A stretch of DNA of 64,000 nt. Origin: Bifidobacterium breve. GTDB lineage: Bacteria > Actinomycetota > Acidimicrobiia > Acidimicrobiales > Acidimicrobilacustridaceae. Position 1 is the first letter of the stretch. Every line of letters starts with the position of its first letter. This document shows, piece after piece, positions 48,897-57,655 of this stretch. Location: NCBI GenBank assembly GCA_945862505.1, contig CAMAYJ010000005.1, forward strand, positions 1 to 64,000, read 5' to 3'. The notes beneath the pieces were generated by a model. It was not told where the DNA came from. It did not search any database and worked only from the letters and a program-made list of their open reading frames with translations. The translations under genes and the position numbers were made by a program.

Positions 48897-49352
48897 ATGT
48901 TCATCCCCGAAGCGCTTACTGGCACCGGCTACCACATCGTTCTTCTTATCCACGTTCTTGCTGTCATCGTGGGGTTTGCGCCGTTGTGGCTTACCCCCGT
49001 GATGATTCGTCTGACCGCAGCGGGCGATAAAGCTGCCGCTGACGGGCTCGAGGTCTCCATCCTCCGCTTTTCTCTCCCTGGCATCGGCATCGCTGGGATT
49101 CTGGGTTTCGGCCTCGCCGGGATGAGCGAGAAGTATTTCAAGATGTCGCAGGCGTGGTTGTCAATCGCTGCTGTGCTCTGGATCGTGCTGCTTGCGGTTC
49201 TGTTCTTTGTGGCTCGCCCGGCCATCAAGGCCTTCCGCGACGGCGACGTTGCCGCACGTGGCCGCATCATGATGGCAACGGGGATTGGTCACCTGATCCT
49301 TGTCGTCATGCTCTATCTCATGATCTTCAAGCCCGGACTCCCAAGCGCCTGA
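48897..49352 (+). CDS. Integral membrane protein, about four TM segments (DUF2269-like)
   Basis: YHIVLLIHVLAVIVGFAPLWLTPVMI...WLSIAAVLWIVLLAVLFFVARP; good SD aggag upstream. Confidence 0.6.
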   Translation: MFIPEALTGTGYHIVLLIHVLAVIVGFAPLWLTPVMIRLTAAGDKAAADGLEVSILRFSLPGIGIAGILGFGLAGMSEKYFKMSQAWLSIAAVLWIVLLAVLFFVARPAIKAFRDGDVAARGRIMMATGIGHLILVVMLYLMIFKPGLPSA

Positions 49353-49377
49353 AGCATCTCGGTAGGGTGCTGCTCTA

Positions 49378-50178
49378 ATGCACCCCGTTGAACGACTCCG
49401 CTATGTGGCAAGAGCCACGGGGTACCCCCAAAGCGTGATCGTTTCTGAAACGGCGCGAGCGCTTGCGAGTTATGCCAACGACCCTCAGGGTCTGGTTACC
49501 GCGTGTCGACGAATGGTGCAGCGTCAGCCTGGGTCTGCTCCATTGGTTTGGCTATGTGCTCGCGTCCTTTGCGCGGGCGATCCCTACGCCGAAATCCGTG
49601 CCGCCCTCGAAGAACTTGAAAATGATCGCACCTCGGTTGAATTAGCTCATTCGCTTCCCGATGACGCCACCATTGTTGTTCTTGGCTGGCCCGAACTGAT
49701 CGGAGCAGCGCTGCCCCGGCGGGGAGACGTTGAAGTGTTGGTTGTCGACGTTCACCAAGAAGGTGGCGGGCTCGTGATGCAGCTCGTCGATGCCGACGTG
49801 AATGCCCTCGATGTTCCCCTGGCCGGACTCGGAGCGGCGGTTGCCGATGCCGACCTCGTGTTACTCGAGGCGTCGGTGGTTGCACCGACCGAGTGGTTGG
49901 GAGTTTCCGGATCCTTGGCCGCTGCATCGGTTGCGAAAGCGAACGAGATACCGGTGTGGGCAGTGGCCGGTGTCGGGCGCTTCCTGCCTCAGCGAATGTG
50001 GGAGCCAGTCCGTGAACGAATTATCCCCGAGGAACCATGGGACGCCGACGACGAGGTTGTTCCGTTGTCGATGATCGACAAAATCGTTGGGCCAACTGGT
50101 CCGCTTGCGGTGGTTGATGCGTTGCGCCGCACCGATTGCCCTATCGCAACGGAATTGTTTAAAGGCGACGTCATCTAG
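49378..50178 (+). CDS. Hypothetical protein with eIF-2B alpha/beta/delta-like fold region
   Basis: VELAHSLPDDATIVVLG...VLVVDVHQEGGG...VADADLVLLEASVVAPTEWLGVSGSLAAASVAKANEIPVWAVAGVGRFLP. Confidence 0.65.
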   Translation: MHPVERLRYVARATGYPQSVIVSETARALASYANDPQGLVTACRRMVQRQPGSAPLVWLCARVLCAGDPYAEIRAALEELENDRTSVELAHSLPDDATIVVLGWPELIGAALPRRGDVEVLVVDVHQEGGGLVMQLVDADVNALDVPLAGLGAAVADADLVLLEASVVAPTEWLGVSGSLAAASVAKANEIPVWAVAGVGRFLPQRMWEPVRERIIPEEPWDADDEVVPLSMIDKIVGPTGPLAVVDALRRTDCPIATELFKGDVI

Positions 50179-50199
50179 GTCCCCGGTAGGGTTCGGGTT

Positions 50200-51405
50200 A
50201 TGAGCGCGCCGATCACTGACTCGTCGATCGTTGATCGCTACCTCGAACTTGGGTTGCGGATGGGCCGTCATATCGACGGCTTCGTCGACGCGTATTACGG
50301 CCCGTCCGCTATTGCCGATCGAGTTTCGGCTGAGCAGGTTTCTACGCCCGATTTTTTAGTTGCAAGCGCCGGCCAACTCGTTGTTGATCTCGATGCCGGA
50401 ATGGATGACAGCGTTCTCGATGCCTCGCGCCGGCGATGGTTGCGTGCTCAAGCGACAGGGATGCATACCTCGGCTCGCAAGATGGCGGGGGAGCAGATCG
50501 CCTACGTCGACGAAGTCGAGTGGTGCTACGGCGTACGCCCCACCTTTCGCGACGAGGAGCAGTTCGACGCGGCCCACGAGCGGCTTGATGCAGTGCTTCC
50601 TGGTTCGGGTCCGGTGCGTGAACGCATTATTGATTGGCGCGAAGCACAGGCGATACCAATCGATCGGCTCGACGCTGTTCTTCGTTCGATCGCAGAAGAT
50701 TTTCGTGAACGAACGCAACGACTCTTCGGTTTGCCTGATGGCGAGCACATTGCGTGGGAACTCGCATCGAATCAGCCCTGGTCAGGTTTCAACTATTACG
50801 AAGGGAACCTGCAAAGTCGGGTCGCCATCAATACCGACCTACCGGTATTGGCAACGAGCATTGGGCACTTAGTCGCGCACGAGGCCTATCCGGGTCACCA
50901 CACCGAACACTCGCGAAAAGAATCGGGTCTCGTGCGGTCACGAGGCTGGCAAGAGGAATCGATCTTCTGCGTCGGAACGCCCCAATGTCTAATCGCAGAA
51001 GGGTTGGCGGACCTCGCACTGGAAATCATCGCTGGGGAAGTTCCCGACCTTCTTGTCACCGAACATTTACGAAGCAACGGGATCAACTTTGATCCGGAAA
51101 TCGCACACGCGGTGCGAATAGCGAGTGAGTCAATGGACGCGGTGCGGGCGAATGCGGCGTGGTTGCTTCATGAAGACGGCGCTCCAGCCGATGATGCCGT
51201 TGCCTATATCGAACGATGGGGGCTCCTTCCTCATGCTCGCGCCGCAAAGGCGATCGAGTTTTTGACCTCGCCAACGTGGCGGGCATACATCTCGTGTTAT
51301 GTCGAAGGTCTGCCGCTTTGTCGAAACTGGGTCGCTGGTGATTCCGATCGCTTTGCCACTCTTTTATCCGAGCAAATAGTTCCGGCTGATTTGGTAAAAG
51401 CGTGA
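50200..51405 (+). CDS. DUF885 family putative metallopeptidase
   Basis: IGHLVAHEAYPGHHTEHSRKESGL (HEAYPGHH zinc-type motif). Confidence 0.82.
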   Translation: MSAPITDSSIVDRYLELGLRMGRHIDGFVDAYYGPSAIADRVSAEQVSTPDFLVASAGQLVVDLDAGMDDSVLDASRRRWLRAQATGMHTSARKMAGEQIAYVDEVEWCYGVRPTFRDEEQFDAAHERLDAVLPGSGPVRERIIDWREAQAIPIDRLDAVLRSIAEDFRERTQRLFGLPDGEHIAWELASNQPWSGFNYYEGNLQSRVAINTDLPVLATSIGHLVAHEAYPGHHTEHSRKESGLVRSRGWQEESIFCVGTPQCLIAEGLADLALEIIAGEVPDLLVTEHLRSNGINFDPEIAHAVRIASESMDAVRANAAWLLHEDGAPADDAVAYIERWGLLPHARAAKAIEFLTSPTWRAYISCYVEGLPLCRNWVAGDSDRFATLLSEQIVPADLVKA

Positions 51406-52802
51406 AACGCTCTGTCACCCTCCGCGGCGAATCATTTCATTTCACCGATCTTCGCGAACTCATGGGGTGTGCGAACGAGCCCAAAGCCGGCGATCGACTC
51501 GCAGGAATTGCCGCCAGTTCTGAACGCGAACGAGTAGCCGCAAAGATGGCTCTGGCTGAAGTCCCGCTCAGTGCATTTCTTGACGAACCGCTCCTCGAAG
51601 ATGACGTGACGGGCCTGATCATTGATTCCCTTGATCGGGAAGAGTTTGCAAACCTTCGATCGCTCACGGTGGGAGAGTTGCGAGAACTCGTACTTTCCTC
51701 CAATTTTGCCTCGGAGTGGCAACGAGGTCTGAAGGGTGCCCTGACGCCCGAAATCGTGGCGGCCACGGCTCGGATCATGAGTGCTCGCGATCTCATCTCT
51801 GCTGCAGCGCCGCTCCGGTCAGTGACTCGCTGTCGCAACACCATGGGTGAAGGCGGCGTGCTTGGAGTGAGGATTCAGCCCAATCACCCCACTGATGACA
51901 TAGCTGGCGTGGTGCTCTCTGCGCTCGACGGATTGATGTTCGGTTGTGGCGATGCGGTGATTGGTGTGAATCCGGCTGGTGACGCAATCGAGAATGTTGT
52001 CGCTCTCGAGCATGCATTGCAGGAACTCATCGGTGCCGTTGGTGCGCCCACGCAATCTTGTGTTCTCTCTCACTTCACCACTCAACTTGTCGCGCTTGAG
52101 CGCGGCGCGCCCGTGGACCTGCTCTTTCAAAGTATTGGTGGCACTGAAGCAACGAACGCAGGTTTCGGCGTGACGTTGCAAGGTCTGGCTGAAGGTCGAG
52201 AAGCAGTGCTGGCCTCGCATGCAACACGCGACGGTTTCATCGGCGACAACGTCATGTATTTCGAGACTGGCCAAGGCACCGCACTTTCCGTCGACGGCCA
52301 CGGTGGGGTCGACCAACTGACCTGTGAAGCACGGGCGTACGGGGTGGCGCGTGCGTTCGACCCATTCCTCGTGAATTCAGTCGTGGGCTTTATCGGTCCG
52401 GAGTATCTGGCCGATGCAACGGAAATCATTCGAGCGGGACTGGAAGACCACTTCATGGGCAAGTTGTTGGGACTGCCTATGGGAATCGACATTTGTTATA
52501 CGAACCACGTAGAGGCCAACCAAGACACCACCGACCAGTTGCTCGTTCTGCTTGCGACCGCTGGCTGCAACTTCGTGATGGGCGTTCCCGGCTCCGACGA
52601 TGTCATGCTCAATTATCAGTCCACGAGTTATCACGATGCTGCTGGCGTTCGCGAACTTGTTGGCGCAGGTCCGGCCCCTGAGTTCGCAGAGTGGCTCGAG
52701 CAAACAGGGATTTTTGTCGAAGGTCGGTTGGCGGAAGGTTCGGCGAACGGGCCTGAATCTCTGCAGGCGTTCGCTGAATCGATCAAGGAACTGGGTCGAT
52801 GA
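51402..52802 (+). CDS. eutB: Ethanolamine ammonia-lyase large subunit
   Basis: FHFTDLRELMGCANEPKAGDRLAGIAASSERERVAAKMALAEVPL...RCRNTMGEGGVLGVRIQPNHPTDD...GIDICYTNHVEANQDTTDQLLVLLATAGCNFVMGVPGSDDVMLNYQSTSYHD; GTG start. Confidence 0.96.
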   Translation: MKRSVTLRGESFHFTDLRELMGCANEPKAGDRLAGIAASSERERVAAKMALAEVPLSAFLDEPLLEDDVTGLIIDSLDREEFANLRSLTVGELRELVLSSNFASEWQRGLKGALTPEIVAATARIMSARDLISAAAPLRSVTRCRNTMGEGGVLGVRIQPNHPTDDIAGVVLSALDGLMFGCGDAVIGVNPAGDAIENVVALEHALQELIGAVGAPTQSCVLSHFTTQLVALERGAPVDLLFQSIGGTEATNAGFGVTLQGLAEGREAVLASHATRDGFIGDNVMYFETGQGTALSVDGHGGVDQLTCEARAYGVARAFDPFLVNSVVGFIGPEYLADATEIIRAGLEDHFMGKLLGLPMGIDICYTNHVEANQDTTDQLLVLLATAGCNFVMGVPGSDDVMLNYQSTSYHDAAGVRELVGAGPAPEFAEWLEQTGIFVEGRLAEGSANGPESLQAFAESIKELGR

Positions 52803-53587
52803 GCGCAGACCTGCCTGACACGCTTCGCGGCGCGGTCGACGTTGGCGGCGATGTTTCCAATGTGACACCTGCGCGGTTACTCATCGGGCGTGCCGGGACC
52901 GCCTATCGGACGTCAACACAATTGCAGTTACGTGCCGATCATGCGTTTGCGAAAGACGCGCTCAATGCGACGTTTTCTCTCTACGAATCACCAATGAAGG
53001 AACTCGCGGAACGCTTTGACCTGTTTGAAGTCAAGAGCGAAGCCGCAACACGTGAAGAATATTTGGCTCGTCCAGACAAAGGTCGTCGGTTAGGTGAAGG
53101 CGTGGTGGAAACTCTGCGCGAGAACTGTCCGTCTGGTGTCGATCTGCAGATCGTGATTGGCGACGGTCTCTCACCACTCGCAGTGCGGTCTCAAGTTCCA
53201 TCACTGCTCGGGCCGTTGCTAGACCATGCCGCAACTCGCGGGTGGTCGTTGGGGCGTGCGTTCGTTGTACGCAATTGTCGAGTCGGAGCGATCAACGACA
53301 TCGGCGATGCCCTCGATGCTCAGAATGTTGTGCTGCTCATTGGCGAGCGGCCAGGGCTGGCCTCGGCCGAGAGTCTGTCCGCCTACTTGGCTCATCGTCC
53401 CCGAACCGGCGATACCGATGCCCAACGAAACCTTGTTTCCAACATCCATCCGGGTGGGGTGACGGCCGAGGATGCTGTCTGGCGGATCCTCGGATTGGTT
53501 GATGCCTTCATGATTCAGGGGCGCAGCGGGTTCACGGTAAAAGAGCCGGCACGGCCTACGTCGTTATCAGAGGGCTCAGGCCGATAG
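52799..53587 (+). CDS. eutC: Ethanolamine ammonia-lyase small subunit
   Basis: ARLLIGRAGTAYRTSTQLQLRADHAFAKDAL...DLQIVIGDGLSPLAVRSQVPSLLGPL...IGERPGLASAESLSAYLAHRPRTGDTDAQRNLVSNIHPGG. Confidence 0.96.
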   Translation: MSADLPDTLRGAVDVGGDVSNVTPARLLIGRAGTAYRTSTQLQLRADHAFAKDALNATFSLYESPMKELAERFDLFEVKSEAATREEYLARPDKGRRLGEGVVETLRENCPSGVDLQIVIGDGLSPLAVRSQVPSLLGPLLDHAATRGWSLGRAFVVRNCRVGAINDIGDALDAQNVVLLIGERPGLASAESLSAYLAHRPRTGDTDAQRNLVSNIHPGGVTAEDAVWRILGLVDAFMIQGRSGFTVKEPARPTSLSEGSGR

Positions 53588-53596
53588 TTTCAAGGT

Positions 53597-54646
53597 ATGC
53601 GAAATCCCAAGGACTTCTTCCGCCCGCTTGCTGTGGGTGCCCCCGAACCGGTTCGCGAGATTCCGGTTAAGCCCGCCCGCATGATCCACTTCTTCCCACC
53701 TTCCAACGAGAAGATGGTGAGCAAGCTTCCCCAGATCGTCCCAACAGTCGACGTGTTGCTTGGCAATCTCGAGGACGGCGTTCCCGCTGCCGACAAAGAA
53801 GCGGCACGCGCTGGCCTTGTGCATGTGGGGAAGACCATTGATTTTGGCAAGACCCAGTTCTGGACTCGCGTGAACTCACTCGATTCGCCTTGGGGTCTCG
53901 ACGACATCGTTACCGCCGTTTCCGAGATCGGCGACAAGCTCGATGTCATCATGATTCCGAAGGTCGAAGGTCCAGAAGACATTCACTATGTCGATCGACT
54001 TCTGGCACAACTCGAGGCGAAAGCGAAACTCGAGCGGCCGATTCTCGTTCATGCGATTCTCGAAACCGCTCGTGGCGTTGCCAATGTCGAAGAGATCTGC
54101 GGAGCAAGCCCCCGTATGCAGGGTCTTTCACTTGGCCCCGCCGATCTCGCCGCAAATCGCCGCATGAAGACCACGCGTGTTGGCGGCGGTCATCCGGGGT
54201 ATTTGGTTCGCCAAGATCCGGTCGACGGAAATATCGAAGGCGATCGAACGATCTATCAGCAAGACCTCTGGCACTACACGCTTGCTCGCATGGTCGATGC
54301 GTGCGTTGCCAATGGGATCCTTCCGTTCTACGGACCGTTTGGCGATATCGCCGACGTCGTCGCGTGTGAAGATCAATTCCGTAATGCGTTCTTGCTGGGC
54401 TGCGTCGGCGCCTGGAGTCTTCACCCCGTGCAGATCGCTATCGCCAAGCGCGTCTTTAGTCCCGATCCAGCCGATATTGCCCATGCGCGTCGTGTCATCG
54501 AAGCAATGGGCGACGGAACCGGGGCCATCATGCTTGACGGAAAGATGGAAGACGATGCATCGGTCAAGCAGTGTCGGGTCATGGTGGAACTCGCGACTTC
54601 GCTGGCGGCCGATGACCCCGAACTCGCTGTTACTTACGGACTTTGA
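53597..54646 (+). CDS. mcl: HpcH/HpaI-family CoA lyase, MCL type (malyl-CoA/beta-methylmalyl-CoA lyase)
   Basis: [29 protein letters not shown]...[19 protein letters not shown]...[15 protein letters not shown]...[27 protein letters not shown]; resembles Chloroflexus MCL from memory. Confidence 0.82.
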   Translation: MRNPKDFFRPLAVGAPEPVREIPVKPARMIHFFPPSNEKMVSKLPQIVPTVDVLLGNLEDGVPAADKEAARAGLVHVGKTIDFGKTQFWTRVNSLDSPWGLDDIVTAVSEIGDKLDVIMIPKVEGPEDIHYVDRLLAQLEAKAKLERPILVHAILETARGVANVEEICGASPRMQGLSLGPADLAANRRMKTTRVGGGHPGYLVRQDPVDGNIEGDRTIYQQDLWHYTLARMVDACVANGILPFYGPFGDIADVVACEDQFRNAFLLGCVGAWSLHPVQIAIAKRVFSPDPADIAHARRVIEAMGDGTGAIMLDGKMEDDASVKQCRVMVELATSLAADDPELAVTYGL

Positions 54647-54657
54647 GGATCGCGGAC

Positions 54658-55530
54658 ATGAGTGAAGCGCTGCGTCCTCGACGTTCTGTTCTCTATATGC
54701 CTGGGGCGAATGAACGCGCGCTGGAAAAAGCCAAAGGTATTCCTGCCGACGCGTTGATCCTCGACCTTGAAGACGCTGTGGCCCCTGACGCCAAGCCCGA
54801 GGCGCGAGCCCGAGTCTGTGCCGCTGCAGCGAGCGGCGAGTACGGCACCAAGGAAATAGCGATTCGTATCAACGGTATTGGCACGCAATGGCATGAGGAT
54901 GACATCGCTGCGGCAGCCGCTGCTGGTGCCGATGCAATCGTTGTGCCGAAGGTGAATTCCGCTGAAGACGTCGCGCAACTCGTCGCCGCATTCGAAGCTG
55001 CCGGTGCGCCCGCACACACCAAGTTATGGGCGATGCTCGAGACGCCCATTGCCGTCTTGAATGCGGAGTCAATTGCCACCGCTTCTGACCGACTCACTGT
55101 CCTCGTCATGGGTACGAATGATTTAGCCAAAGAGCTCTATGCCGAACACGTGCCCGGTCGGGCCCCTCTGCTCTTCGGCTTGCAGAAATGTCTGATGGCC
55201 GCTCGTTTGGCTGGGAAAGTCATCCTCGACGGCGTCTACAACGACATTAAAGACGATGAAGGTTTTCGGGCCGAATGTGTACAAGGCAAGCAATTCGGAT
55301 TCGACGGCCGGACTCTTATTCACCCGAGTCAGGTCGAACCTTGCAACGAGGTCTATGCGCCGTCAGCCGACGAGATCGAGCACTCACGCAAAGTAATCGC
55401 TGCATTCGATGAAGCCCAGGCCGAAGGACGCGGCGTGGTCACTGTCGATGGCCGAATGATCGAGAACCTGCACGTTGACAACGCTCAGAGAATTCTCGCT
55501 GTGGCCGACGCGATCGCTGCGCTCAGTTAA
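54658..55530 (+). CDS. CoA ester lyase, HpcH/HpaI (CitE-like) family
   Basis: RPRRSVLYMPGANERALEKAKGIPADALILDLEDAVAPDAKPEAR...ALIHPSQVEPCNEVYAPSADEIEHSRKVIAAFDEAQ-type sequence. Confidence 0.9.
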   Translation: MSEALRPRRSVLYMPGANERALEKAKGIPADALILDLEDAVAPDAKPEARARVCAAAASGEYGTKEIAIRINGIGTQWHEDDIAAAAAAGADAIVVPKVNSAEDVAQLVAAFEAAGAPAHTKLWAMLETPIAVLNAESIATASDRLTVLVMGTNDLAKELYAEHVPGRAPLLFGLQKCLMAARLAGKVILDGVYNDIKDDEGFRAECVQGKQFGFDGRTLIHPSQVEPCNEVYAPSADEIEHSRKVIAAFDEAQAEGRGVVTVDGRMIENLHVDNAQRILAVADAIAALS

Positions 55531-55541
55531 AGGGACTCTGG

Positions 55542-57146
55542 TTACTTCACCGCATCGAGCATGCGGCGAGCAATGACCTTCAGGCACAAGGTTTCGTCGG
55601 CCCCTTCGAAGATTGAAAGCACTCGTGCATCGACAAAGTAACGACTGACGTTGTATTCCTCGGCGTAACCAAAGCCACCATGGATCTGCATAGCTTCGCG
55701 AGATACCCATTCGGCGGCCTTGCAGACATAGGCCTTCACCATCGAGGCTTCAAGAATTCCTCCGTCATTGGCCATCAGCTTTGCGACCTCGTAGGAGAAC
55801 TGTCGCGCCGCCTGAGTCAGTACGACCATGCGTCCGAGCTTTGCTTGCGTCAATTGATACTCGGCAATGGGCTGACCAAACACAACACGGTCGAGAGCGT
55901 ATTGGTGAGCGTCTTCGTAAGCGGCCTGCATGACGCCGACGGCGCGGGCGGCAGTTTGCAAGCGACCGTTTTCGAAACCGGCCATTTGGTAATAAAAACC
56001 CTTACCGAGACCTTCATCGCCCCCAACTTGATTGGCATTGGAAACGAACCAGTTGTCGAACGCGATTTCGTAGGAGTGCATGCCGCGGTAACCGATGGTG
56101 TCGATTGCTCGACCTTCCATTTTTCCGCCACCAGGTGCGCCACCATCAACGCCAGCGTCCTGCACGAACGCGAAACCGTGGCCTTCGCCACGGGGCTTCG
56201 GCACCACAAACATTGTGAGTGCTTTGTGGGTGAGCGACTTGTCGGTGTTGGTCCGGGCCAGGAGCATGAGCGCATCGGCGCGCGCACCAAAGGTGCACCA
56301 GGTCTTGACGCCATTGATGAGCCAACCGCCTTCGGTCGGAGTGGCGGTGGCCTTAACGCCAGCAACGTCGGAGCCGTAATCGGGTTCAGTGACAGCAACT
56401 GCAGCCATGACCTCGGCCGATGCCAACTTCGGAAGCCATTCGCGTCGTTGTTCCTCGGTGCCACCGGCGAGAAGAGCGCGAGTAAGAATTTCTGGACGGG
56501 TAATAAGCGAGCCACCAGCGCCAAGCGAGACCTTGGCCAGTTCTTCGGTGGCTACGACCATTCCCATGTATTCACTTTCGCCGCCTTCGCTGTAACCGTC
56601 GTACTCGACTGGAACCGAGAGGCCGAAACCACCCAGTTCGGCCAGACCCTGAATGAGGTCTTCAGGGATATCTAAGTTTTCGCGATGGATGTGTTCGGCG
56701 ACGGGTGCGATCTTTTCGTTAGCGAATCGGCGGAACGTGTCCTGCACCATTTCGAAATCGCTCTCGAGGTGCCGAGGCCCGGGAGTGTCGGCCAGCGATG
56801 CAAGGAACTCTGGTGCACGGTAAGTGGCGACGAAGTCACGCGTGCTGTCGAGTACACCGGGAGCGATGTTCCACTCGGCCTCACGGCCGAACACTTTGGG
56901 AAGGAGTTCACCAATGGCATCGGCAACAAAGGCGCAGGCCAATTTCGCTTCAAGCTCGCCCTTGGTGCCGTACGCGAGCATCGCTCGTCCGGTCTCTACC
57001 GCCGACGCTGCATGTGCGATGTCATAGGCCACAACCTGGTTCGCGTCAGGACCTCCGTTGGCGGCGATGTGGCGAATGCCAGCGTCGACTACCCCGTGGG
57101 CGGTCTCGATGACGGAAGCGGCAGTGGTGAGGTCCGGAGCGGTCAT
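55542..57146 (-). CDS. Acyl-CoA dehydrogenase, candidate (2S)-methylsuccinyl-CoA dehydrogenase
   Basis: ~140-aa N-terminal extension, then VTEPDYGSDVAGVKATATPTEGGWLINGVKTWCTFGARADALMLLARTN...MEGRAIDTIGYRGMHSYEIAFDNWFV...GFYYQMAGFENGRLQTAARAVGVMQAAYEDA. Confidence 0.8.
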   Translation of the reverse strand: MTAPDLTTAASVIETAHGVVDAGIRHIAANGGPDANQVVAYDIAHAASAVETGRAMLAYGTKGELEAKLACAFVADAIGELLPKVFGREAEWNIAPGVLDSTRDFVATYRAPEFLASLADTPGPRHLESDFEMVQDTFRRFANEKIAPVAEHIHRENLDIPEDLIQGLAELGGFGLSVPVEYDGYSEGGESEYMGMVVATEELAKVSLGAGGSLITRPEILTRALLAGGTEEQRREWLPKLASAEVMAAVAVTEPDYGSDVAGVKATATPTEGGWLINGVKTWCTFGARADALMLLARTNTDKSLTHKALTMFVVPKPRGEGHGFAFVQDAGVDGGAPGGGKMEGRAIDTIGYRGMHSYEIAFDNWFVSNANQVGGDEGLGKGFYYQMAGFENGRLQTAARAVGVMQAAYEDAHQYALDRVVFGQPIAEYQLTQAKLGRMVVLTQAARQFSYEVAKLMANDGGILEASMVKAYVCKAAEWVSREAMQIHGGFGYAEEYNVSRYFVDARVLSIFEGADETLCLKVIARRMLDAVK

Positions 57147-57189
57147 AGATGGAGGTTACCGTCCGGTCACATCGGTGGTCCGATCGGAG

Positions 57190-57651
57190 TCAGGTGTTGG
57201 CTGCGAAGTCGGCCAGAATCGATTCCATCGTGACGTTAGAAACCACGTTGAGGTCTTCGTCGACGATCTCATAAAGCAGACCTGTCGGCGAGTGTGCGCC
57301 GAAGAACACCACTCCGCCGTTCTCGCCACCTCGCTCAAGGTGGGGCAGCGACTCTGCGCCGGTGAGAGCGTAGTCACCCGCCTTACGCATGCGATGGCCG
57401 CCAACGACCCCACCCTTGTCGATATCCCAAAGATGTTGTTCGCCCTCAAGCACGATCACCGTGGTTGTTGCAGTGTGGCGATGAATGGGGCAGTGGCCGC
57501 CATCGCCACTCCAGCGCACGACCATGTCGAGCGTTCCGGCGTCGAGGTCATGGCCCAAGATTGTGTAATCGTGATTGATCTTGTGGGGGCCACCTTCGAT
57601 TGAAACGCTGCGCCACTTGTAGCGAGAAGGATCAAACGTTCCGTTCAACAT
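57190..57651 (-). CDS. Cupin domain protein
   Basis: CPIHRHTATTTVIVLEGEQHLWDIDKGGVVGGHRMRKAGDYALT. Confidence 0.8.
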   Translation of the reverse strand: MLNGTFDPSRYKWRSVSIEGGPHKINHDYTILGHDLDAGTLDMVVRWSGDGGHCPIHRHTATTTVIVLEGEQHLWDIDKGGVVGGHRMRKAGDYALTGAESLPHLERGGENGGVVFFGAHSPTGLLYEIVDEDLNVVSNVTMESILADFAANT

Positions 57652-57655
57652 GGTG

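Noticed and set aside
50179-50199. Cobalamin riboswitch upstream of the eutBC operon
   Set aside because: Only 21 nt separate the DUF885 gene from the preceding CDS, too short for a riboswitch.
55680-56675. 331-aa + strand ORF opposite the acyl-CoA dehydrogenase
   Set aside because: Mirror frame of a strongly supported ACAD; composition and lack of motifs indicate a spurious ORF.
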